From Melioribacter roseus (lineage in GTDB: Bacteria; Bacteroidota; Ignavibacteria; Ignavibacteriales; Melioribacteraceae), in the NCBI GenBank assembly GCA_020722005.1, contig DYLP01000022.1, positions 1 to 40,860 of the forward strand: 40,860 bases of DNA, in the 5' to 3' direction. Shown in pieces: positions 34,497 through 40,860 of the stretch. Position 1 is the first letter of the stretch. Each line of letters opens with the position of its first letter. The notes beneath the pieces were generated by a model. It did no database searches. It worked only from the letters and a program-made list of their open reading frames with translations, and was not told the origin of the DNA. The translations under genes and the position numbers were made by a program.

Positions 34497-34702
34497 ATTT
34501 TAAATTTTTTTGCCGAATTTCATTTTCTTTTTTGTTGCTAATTAAAATAATTCTTCGTAATATTGAAACGGTTTAATTATGTTTGAAATGATTATGCTTT
34601 CTGCTAAATAGGGTTATTTGTCTACGAAATAATTTTTGAGTAATAGTGTTTCGTTGAGTAATCAGGTTCTATAACACTTAATACTAATACAGGAAGTTAG
34701 GA
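34497..34702 (+). promoter_or_regulatory. Leader region of the GH3 locus, with weak operator-like palindrome
   Basis: These 206 bases hold no convincing gene. At 34563-34577, TTGAAAC-G-GTTTAAT is an imperfect palindrome (five of seven arm positions) resembling LacI-family operators, which would suit a sugar locus, but no LacI-type regulator gene is in the window. A TAnnTTTG-like box with one extra spacer base, TAATTTTTG, lies at 34630-34638, about 65 bases before the GH3 start. Both are weak. Confidence 0.25.
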
Positions 34703-37012
34703 ATGGAAAAATCAACTCGCTATGCCAGACCAGAATCTGAAGTCTTATACGACTACAAAAATCCTGAATTACCCCCCGATGAAAGGGCAAAAGATTTATT
34801 AAAGAGAATGACGCTTGAAGAAAAGGTGGCGCAGATGTTATGCATCTGGGAAGATAAAAAGACGGCCTTTTTTGACGAGGAGGGAAATTTCAGTTTAGAT
34901 AAGTTAAGAGAGAATCTAAAAAACGGCATCGGTCAAATTGCACGTTTGAGCGATACAAACGGCGGGCTGAACCCGTATCAAATGGTCGAATATGCAAATG
35001 CTATTCAGAAATTTTTTGTCGAAGAGACGCGTCTCGGCATACCTGTAATATTTCACGAAGAATGTTTGCACGGACTTGCAGCAAAAGATGCCACCAGCTA
35101 TCCAGTTCCGATTGGTCTTGCTGCAACTTTCAATATCGAACTAATTGAAAAAATATTTTCAGCAATAGCTGAAGATGCTCGCACACGTGGAGCTCACCAG
35201 GCATTAACTCCAGTTGTTGACGTTGCAAGGGATCCTCGGTGGGGAAGAGTTGAAGAAACATTTGGTGAGGATACTTACCTTGTTTCACAAATGGGAATTG
35301 CTTCGGTTAAAGGTTTACAGGGCGATGGTTCATTAAAAAATAATAATAAAGTTATTGCCACTCTCAAACACTTTGCAGCACATGGTCAACCGGAATCTGG
35401 TACAAACTGTGCACCTGCAAACTTTTCAGAACGTTTTCTAAGGGATACTTTTCTTAAGCCTTTCAAAGAAGCAATCGATAAAGCCGGCGTAATCAGTGTT
35501 ATGGCTTCGTATAATGAAATTGACGGTATCCCGTCGCATGCTAATAAGTGGTTGCTGAGGAAAGTATTACGTGACGAATGGGGTTTCAAAGGCTTTGTTG
35601 TATCGGATTATTATGCAATAACCGAATTATATCAGAAAGAAGAAACCGTTAGCCATGGCGTGGCTGCCAATAAAGTTGAAGCTGCAAAATTAGCAGTCGA
35701 AGCTGGAGTAAATATCGAGTTTCCTAATCCCGATTGCTATCCAAATTTAACGGAGATGGTTAACAACGGATTGGTGGATGAATCGGACCTCGATGCTCTG
35801 GTTTTACCAATGCTCAAATATAAATTCCAGCTTGGTCTGTTTGATAATCCATATATTGAAGTTGAACCCGGTCAATTTGAAAAAAAACTGGAAGCAGACA
35901 GGGAACTTGCTCTGCAAGCTGCAAGAGAAACAATTACTCTTCTGAAAAATGATGGTACTCTTCTGCCTTTGAAAAATGTCAAGAAAATAGCCGTTATTGG
36001 TCCTAATGCCGATAGAATGCTCCTTGGGGGATATCATGGTACTCCGAAATATTATACTTCGGTTTATCAGGGTATAAAGGATAAAGTCGGCAACAACGGT
36101 GAAGTATTCTATAGCGAAGGCTGCAAGATTACGGTGGGAGGTTCTTGGAATGAGGACGAAGTAGTCTTGCCTGATCCTGCAGAAGACGAAAAATTAATTA
36201 ACGAGGCGGTCGCCGTTGCTCAAAAATCCGATGTCGCTGTGCTGGTTCTGGGGGGAAATGAACAGACATCACGCGAAGCATGGAATAAAAATCATCTTGG
36301 CGACCGCCCTTCTCTTGAACTGGTTGGCAGTCAAAATAAATTAGTTGAAGAAATTTTGAAAACGGGTAAACCGGTGGTTGTTCTCCTCTTTAATGGCAGA
36401 CCGAATTCGATCGGTTATATTAAAGATAATGTTCCTGCAATTTTGGAATGCTGGTATCTCGGGCAGGAATCAGGCAGGGTAGTTGCTGACGTACTGTTTG
36501 GTGATTATAATCCCAGTGGAAAATTACCTATTTCAATTCCGCGGTCTGCAGGGCACATCCCTGCTTATTACAGCCACAAACCCTCGGCTAGAAGAGGTTA
36601 TCTATTTGACGATGTCTCTCCGTTGTTCGCTTTCGGTTACGGCTTGAGTTATACGAAGTTTAGTTTCGATAAACTGAAATTGAGCAAAGAAGTGATATCA
36701 AGAGATGAAAAAGTAATCGTGTCAATTGATGTTAAGAACGAAGGACAAACGCCTGGAGAAGAAGTAGTTCAACTTTATGTAAGAGATAAAGTAAGCACGG
36801 TTACCAGACCCGTCAAAGAATTGAAAGGATTCAAAAAAGTTAAACTGGAGCCAGGAGAAAGTACTACCGTGATATTTGAATTATTACCTGAAAATCTTGC
36901 GTTCACAAATGTTGATATGAAATTCGTAGTAGAGCCCGGAGAATTCGAAATAATGGTGGGCAACTCTTCGCGCGACGAAGATTTAATAAAAACAATATTA
37001 ACAGTCAAATGA
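34703..37012 (+). CDS. Glycoside hydrolase family 3 (beta-glucosidase/xylosidase type), cytoplasmic
   Basis: The 769-residue product has the GH3 N-terminal barrel with RDPRWGRVEETFGED, KHFAAHG (K222-H223), and the nucleophile Asp302 in FVVSDYYAI. The C-terminal sandwich with LLKNDGTLLPL, VLGGNEQTSRE and FGYGLSYTKF, and a fibronectin-III-like end (EVVQLYVRD) follow. It releases glucose or another sugar from the non-reducing end of beta-linked oligosaccharides with retention. There is no signal peptide, so it works in the cytoplasm, consistent with uptake by the symporter encoded 230 bases downstream. Length is normal for three-domain GH3 enzymes. AGGAAGTTAGGA precedes ATG. Substrate among beta-glucosides, xylosides or related sugars is not determined. 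Confidence 0.93.
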   Translation: MEKSTRYARPESEVLYDYKNPELPPDERAKDLLKRMTLEEKVAQMLCIWEDKKTAFFDEEGNFSLDKLRENLKNGIGQIARLSDTNGGLNPYQMVEYANAIQKFFVEETRLGIPVIFHEECLHGLAAKDATSYPVPIGLAATFNIELIEKIFSAIAEDARTRGAHQALTPVVDVARDPRWGRVEETFGEDTYLVSQMGIASVKGLQGDGSLKNNNKVIATLKHFAAHGQPESGTNCAPANFSERFLRDTFLKPFKEAIDKAGVISVMASYNEIDGIPSHANKWLLRKVLRDEWGFKGFVVSDYYAITELYQKEETVSHGVAANKVEAAKLAVEAGVNIEFPNPDCYPNLTEMVNNGLVDESDLDALVLPMLKYKFQLGLFDNPYIEVEPGQFEKKLEADRELALQAARETITLLKNDGTLLPLKNVKKIAVIGPNADRMLLGGYHGTPKYYTSVYQGIKDKVGNNGEVFYSEGCKITVGGSWNEDEVVLPDPAEDEKLINEAVAVAQKSDVAVLVLGGNEQTSREAWNKNHLGDRPSLELVGSQNKLVEEILKTGKPVVVLLFNGRPNSIGYIKDNVPAILECWYLGQESGRVVADVLFGDYNPSGKLPISIPRSAGHIPAYYSHKPSARRGYLFDDVSPLFAFGYGLSYTKFSFDKLKLSKEVISRDEKVIVSIDVKNEGQTPGEEVVQLYVRDKVSTVTRPVKELKGFKKVKLEPGESTTVIFELLPENLAFTNVDMKFVVEPGEFEIMVGNSSRDEDLIKTILTVK

Positions 37013-37111
37013 TATTGAGAAAATAATATAGAATTTGTCTTTTGCTCTATACGGATTGATTCGGGGAGCGAAAAGACCTCGATTATGAAAAGTCGAATCG
37101 AATTATATAAC

Positions 37112-37167
37112 TGTTGTGGGGGGACATACAACGGGGAGGAAAATTGTCGCATGTCTCCCAAATTTTT
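37112..37167 (+). promoter_or_regulatory. Hairpin in the GH3-symporter gap, possible terminator or attenuator
   Basis: A nine-base-pair stem pairs GGGGGACAT (37119-37127) with ATGTCTCCC (37151-37159, one G-U), extended by ACAA/TTGT (37128-37131 with 37144-37147), then AAA and TTTTT at 37163-37167. An alternative stem GTTGT (37113-37117) with ACAAC (37128-37132) cannot form at the same time. The 230-base gap has no gene. It could end the GH3 transcript or control the symporter. Confidence 0.45.
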
Positions 37168-37242
37168 AAATATGACCATCTTAGAACTTAATCCAATCCA
37201 AAATAATATTCTTTCCTTCATAAAATTAGATAAGAGGTAGCT

Positions 37243-38649
37243 GTGGAAAACAACAAGAAATATTTGTCTCTAAAAGAAAAAATTGGTTATAGTCTCGGCG
37301 ATACCGCTTCGAACCTCTACTTCCAGACTTTTATGCTTTTTTTGATGTATTTCTATACGGATGTTTTCGGATTGCCAGCGGCCACTGTGGGTACTATATT
37401 CTTAATTACCCGAATCTGGGACACAGTTAATGACCCCATCATGGGTACAATAGCCGATCGCACCAATACAAGATGGGGCAAATTCAGGCCTTATTTAATT
37501 TGGGCTTCAATTCCTTTTGGAATTTTAGGCGTACTAACATTTACAACTCCGAATTTTGATCCTACTGGCAAACTGATTTATGCTTTTATCACCTATAACC
37601 TCTTAATGATGGCATATACGGCGGTCAATGTTCCTTATTCGGCTTTAATGGCTGTTATAACTCCAAATTCGATGGAAAGAACAGAGCTATCATCTTTCCG
37701 ATTTGTTGCTGCTTTCGTGGGAGGATTGATTGTACAGGCTTCTGTACTTGCGCTGGTTAAATATTTCGGCGGTAACAACGACGCTTTAGGCTGGCAATGG
37801 ACTATGGGTGTACTTTCTATTCTTGCTATTCTGTTATTCTTCACTACTTTCTTTACTACAAAAGAACGAGTATATCCCCCTAAAGAACAAAAGAGTGATT
37901 TAAAACAGGATTTGAAAGACCTGATTTCTAACAAGCCATGGTTATTGATTGCAGGTGCCACAGTTTTCCAATTGATTTTTATTGTAGTCAGAAATTCTAC
38001 CATTATATACTACTTCAAATATTATATACTTAACCAGAAGGTGAATTTGTTCGGCAGTACTTATGAACTTTCATATGAGGTATTATCGTCATCATTTATG
38101 TTGTCGGGCACAATAGTAACGATTATTGGCGCAATATTGACAAAATGGTTCGCCAAAAAATTCGACAAGAAAAATACATATACATTTTTCCTTTTAGGCA
38201 GTGCAATATTTAGCGCCGCAATCTTTCTTGTACCACCCGATGCAATAATATTGCTCTTCCTGTTTAACTTGATCTTATCGTTTTTCTTCGGTCCAGTGTC
38301 GGTACTTCAATGGGCGCTTTATACAGACACCGCTGATTATTCGGAATGGAAAAACAAACGAAGAGCAACTGGATTAATAATGGCAGCTTCTCTTTTTTCG
38401 TTAAAGCTTGGCTTAACTCTTGGAGGAGCAATTGTAGGATGGCTACTGGCATATTATGGATTCATAGCAAATCAGGTACAAACAGCCGAGACAATTACAG
38501 GAATTAAACTTTTAATGACAGTTTACCCTGCAATTGCTGGCGTAATTGGAAGTCTACTGATGATTAAATATCCTCTGAATAATAAAATGATGTCTGAAAT
38601 AGAAGTGGAATTAGAAGGCAGACGTTATAATGAATTGGCAACTAATTAA
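37243..38649 (+). CDS. GPH-family sugar:cation symporter (MFS)
   Basis: The 468-residue inner-membrane protein has about 12 hydrophobic segments and the glycoside-pentoside-hexuronide family signature KEKIGYSLGDTASNLYFQTF at the N-terminus, RIWDTVNDPIMGTIADRTNTRWGKFRPYL between helices 2 and 3, and YTDTADYSEWKNKRRATGL in the second half. These porters import oligosaccharides or glycosides with protons or sodium. The start is GTG 37243, preceded by AAGAGG at the right distance. It lies between the GH3 enzyme and the TonB-dependent receptor, so the three genes form an import-and-cleave pathway. The substrate would match the GH3 enzyme, but it is not readable from sequence. Confidence 0.92.
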   Translation: MENNKKYLSLKEKIGYSLGDTASNLYFQTFMLFLMYFYTDVFGLPAATVGTIFLITRIWDTVNDPIMGTIADRTNTRWGKFRPYLIWASIPFGILGVLTFTTPNFDPTGKLIYAFITYNLLMMAYTAVNVPYSALMAVITPNSMERTELSSFRFVAAFVGGLIVQASVLALVKYFGGNNDALGWQWTMGVLSILAILLFFTTFFTTKERVYPPKEQKSDLKQDLKDLISNKPWLLIAGATVFQLIFIVVRNSTIIYYFKYYILNQKVNLFGSTYELSYEVLSSSFMLSGTIVTIIGAILTKWFAKKFDKKNTYTFFLLGSAIFSAAIFLVPPDAIILLFLFNLILSFFFGPVSVLQWALYTDTADYSEWKNKRRATGLIMAASLFSLKLGLTLGGAIVGWLLAYYGFIANQVQTAETITGIKLLMTVYPAIAGVIGSLLMIKYPLNNKMMSEIEVELEGRRYNELATN

Positions 38650-38677
38650 AATTATTAAATAAATATTGGAGGCGAGT

Positions 38678-40860
38678 ATGACTCTTGATATGCCAATTAA
38701 AAAGATTTTTATAACCCTGGCTCTACTGGTCTTTACAATTAGTATTCCTCTCAATGCCCAGGGAAAAGGTAATCTGAGAGGGAAGGTCTACGACAAAGAA
38801 ACAAATGAGACTCTTCCGGGAGCAAATGTGCTCGTTAAAGGAACAACTTTGGGTGCGGCTTGTAATCTCGACGGAGAATACATTATTCGTAATATTCCCG
38901 CAGGTCGTCAAACTATTATTGTCTCTTACATCGGGTATGAACCCGACAGCGCCGTTGTGGATATCCCTGTCGGCAAAACTCTTGCTCAAGATTTTCGTCT
39001 CGAAATAACTGCTATTGAAGGGCAGGATATAGTTATCACTGCTCAGGCACAGGGACAATTAGAAGCTATCAACCAGCAATTAACTTCTGACAAAATTGCA
39101 AATATTGTTTCTGAGTCGAGGATTCAGGAATTGCCCGACTTTAATGCCGCTGCAGCATTGAGCCGTTTGCCCGGTATTTCAACTCAAAAAAGTTCAGGTG
39201 AGGATAGCAAAATAGTTATTCGTGGACTTTCCCCAAAGTACAACTCAGTAGAAGTAGAAGGTGTGAAGTTATCTGCAACAGGCAGTTCGTCAATTGGTAT
39301 TACGTCAGATCCTTATGTTGCAACCGGGGGATTGAATAATGATCGTAGTGTCGACCTGACAATGATATCTCCTTACATGATAAGAATGATTGCTGTTTAT
39401 AAATCTTTGACACCCGATATGAATGCTAATTCAATTGGTGGAACCGTAAATATGGAATTGAGGGAAGCCCCAGCCGGTTTGCATTGGGATTTACTTTATC
39501 AACAAGGCTATACAGCTAAGAGTAATACATACGGTAATTTCCGCGCTGTTGCATCAGCCAGCAATCGATTTTTTAATAACAAGCTTGGAATTTATGCACT
39601 GGTTAATGCAGAATCCTATGATCGAAATGCTGACAATATGGATGCTGGCTACGCACTTGCAGCCGAAGAAGTGCAAATCGACCCAACTACCGGCTATCGT
39701 CCTGTAAAAGTTACATCAGTTACGTTTAATCGGCATATTGAAACAAGAAAGCGTTTCGGAGCAAATTTAATAATGGATTACAATTTGCCCGGTGGCTCAA
39801 TAAAATTTGTTAATATGTTTGCCCGCTTAAATTCAGATTACACCGACAACAGACAAACAATTAATTACGATAATGGTAGGATGGAATGGCAGTTAAGATT
39901 AGGTGACAATACTGTAGACCAGAGAATGCACTCTATCAAACTCGATTACGATTTCGGCTTCATGACCGCCGATCTATCAGCCAATTATACTTCAGCAAAC
40001 AATGTTTTAGATAAATCTCCTGTGATTAATTTTAATCAAACGGATGCGCTTCAAGGAGGCATTCGGAGGGATAATGTAAAACCGGAAGATTTGACATATT
40101 TACTTACAGCCTACAAAGGTTCAGATGAAGTTGTACTGAGAAGTGCAAATCTTTTCAGCAATAATTATCTCGAAGAAAAATTCTCATATAAAGCTGATTT
40201 TGAAATTCCCTTTAGTTTTGGAAATTCACTCAGCGGTTTCTTTAAGTTTGGCGGGCAGTTACATAATCAGTACAACCGTACCGATCAGGAAGCTCCCTAC
40301 CTTGGATTCAATGGTAGTGCAAATTCTACTGATAATGATATCCAGTCAAACCTGATGCGAACCATTAAAGAGCAATTCGGCATTTCAACTAACGACAGAG
40401 GTGAACTTGTCGGTACTTCTTTTATTAATAACGACAGTGATCTTTATGATCCTTTCCTGGATAATAAATACGGTTCAATTTATTATGTGGCAAATTCAGG
40501 CACACTAACCGACATTTTGAATTATATAATAGGCAATCCTCAGTTCGATGCTTCAAATATAGAGTTTAGCACGGGTGCCCAAGGCGGATGGTACGATGGA
40601 CCATTCCAGCAGCTTACGAACGATTACAGATATAATGAAGATTATTATGCAACCTATGGTATGTTCAAGGTTAATTTCTGGAAATTTATGGTTATCGCAG
40701 GTGCACGTTATGAAAAAGTTAACACCGAATATTTTGCTTACAATGCAAGGGACATGCGTAACGCTCAGGCTCAAATTATGTACGATACAACAGACCATAA
40801 ATCGAATGAGTTTCTACTGCCGATGGGACAAATTAAATTTTCGCCCTCAAAATGGCTCGA
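38678..40860 (+). CDS. TonB-dependent receptor with carboxypeptidase-like N-domain (3' end cut off)
   Basis: The frame runs open through the end of the window (at least 727 codons). ATG 38678 is five bases after GGAGG (38668-38672) and gives a signal peptide ending LNAQ (about 28). A carboxypeptidase-regulatory-like domain (about 31-108: GKVYDKETNETLPGANVLVKGT...YIGYEP) is followed by the plug, with LPDFNAAAALSRLPGIST, IRGLSPKYNSVEVEGVKL and SIGGTVNMELREA, then barrel strands. The plug pattern resembles the large TonB receptors of the Caulobacter/Xanthomonas type more than SusC, and no SusD-like gene is seen before the window ends. It would bring the oligosaccharide across the outer membrane for the symporter and GH3 enzyme. 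It follows the symporter gene by 28 bases. Confidence 0.93.
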   Translation, partial: MTLDMPIKKIFITLALLVFTISIPLNAQGKGNLRGKVYDKETNETLPGANVLVKGTTLGAACNLDGEYIIRNIPAGRQTIIVSYIGYEPDSAVVDIPVGKTLAQDFRLEITAIEGQDIVITAQAQGQLEAINQQLTSDKIANIVSESRIQELPDFNAAAALSRLPGISTQKSSGEDSKIVIRGLSPKYNSVEVEGVKLSATGSSSIGITSDPYVATGGLNNDRSVDLTMISPYMIRMIAVYKSLTPDMNANSIGGTVNMELREAPAGLHWDLLYQQGYTAKSNTYGNFRAVASASNRFFNNKLGIYALVNAESYDRNADNMDAGYALAAEEVQIDPTTGYRPVKVTSVTFNRHIETRKRFGANLIMDYNLPGGSIKFVNMFARLNSDYTDNRQTINYDNGRMEWQLRLGDNTVDQRMHSIKLDYDFGFMTADLSANYTSANNVLDKSPVINFNQTDALQGGIRRDNVKPEDLTYLLTAYKGSDEVVLRSANLFSNNYLEEKFSYKADFEIPFSFGNSLSGFFKFGGQLHNQYNRTDQEAPYLGFNGSANSTDNDIQSNLMRTIKEQFGISTNDRGELVGTSFINNDSDLYDPFLDNKYGSIYYVANSGTLTDILNYIIGNPQFDASNIEFSTGAQGGWYDGPFQQLTNDYRYNEDYYATYGMFKVNFWKFMVIAGARYEKVNTEYFAYNARDMRNAQAQIMYDTTDHKSNEFLLPMGQIKFSPSKWL

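Noticed and set aside
36775-37221. A 148-codon minus-strand open frame across the end of the GH3 gene and the following gap.
   Set aside because: It lies antisense to a well-supported GH3 end and the hairpin region, without a recognisable domain, signal or ribosome binding site.
37635-38003. A 122-codon minus-strand open frame inside the symporter gene.
   Set aside because: It is fully antisense to strong GPH-family coding sequence and has no identifiable features.
1-40860. CRISPR arrays, insertion sequences, prophage genes, tRNA genes.
   Set aside because: No regularly spaced repeats, transposase or integrase motifs, terminal inverted repeats or cloverleaf patterns were seen on either strand.

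Overview
The window reads as AT-rich chromosomal DNA from a member of the Fibrobacteres-Chlorobi-Bacteroidetes superphylum, most likely an Ignavibacteria/Melioribacter-type organism. The evidence is type IX secretion (T9SS) hardware and cargo, C-terminal sorting domains with the 'NYPNPFNPTT' signature typical of Ignavibacteria, PorV/PorQ-type barrels, a DUF4292 lipoprotein, a TonB-dependent receptor with a carboxypeptidase-like N-domain, menaquinone methylation, and several promoter-like boxes of the Bacteroidetes TAnnTTTG type. The taxonomic call is inference from family content; no rRNA is present. Layout: 0-2.1 kb (minus) is a nine-heme c-type cytochrome carrying a T9SS sorting domain, probably an extracellular electron carrier. 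2.3-8.1 kb (plus) holds cysS, an outer-membrane barrel, a lipoprotein with a Tyr/Trp-saturated domain, a FadL-type barrel with a strong terminator behind it, and rsgA, whose start appears to be a non-canonical AUU. An orphan ATP-grasp gene (minus) overlaps the end of rsgA. 9.1-20.9 kb (plus) is one tightly packed set: TPR lipoprotein, DUF4292 lipoprotein, EnvC-like murein hydrolase activator with a degenerate LytM site, two GT4 and one GT26 (WecG/TagA-type) glycosyltransferases, and a 1715-residue PorU-like C25 cysteine peptidase that contains an ILEI/FAM3-like domain. 21.0-26.8 kb is housekeeping packed back to back: CMD/AhpD-like protein, rdgB, menG (minus), a small protein with duplicated four-cysteine motifs, ksgA (minus), a GT2 glycosyltransferase, a DUF1207-like barrel and an M50 site-2 protease. 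26.9-34.4 kb (plus) is a probable eight-gene operon: Ig-like lipoprotein, Asp-box propeller with sorting domain, two PorV/PorQ-type barrels, a FemAB/GNAT-like transferase, a GT4 and a GT9 glycosyltransferase. It is followed by the signal recognition particle RNA gene with its own terminator. 34.7 kb to the end is a carbohydrate-use locus: a cytoplasmic GH3 glycosidase, a GPH-family sugar:cation symporter and a TonB-dependent receptor cut by the window edge. The recurring theme is the cell surface: T9SS cargo and sortase, outer-membrane barrels, glycan synthesis, and nutrient or electron traffic. The best leads for something undescribed are the PorU-like peptidase with an ILEI-like domain beside glycan-building genes, the four-gene module of lipoprotein, T9SS cargo and two PorV-type barrels, the sorting-domain cytochrome, and the eight-cysteine duplicated protein. 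No CRISPR array, insertion sequence, prophage gene or tRNA was found.
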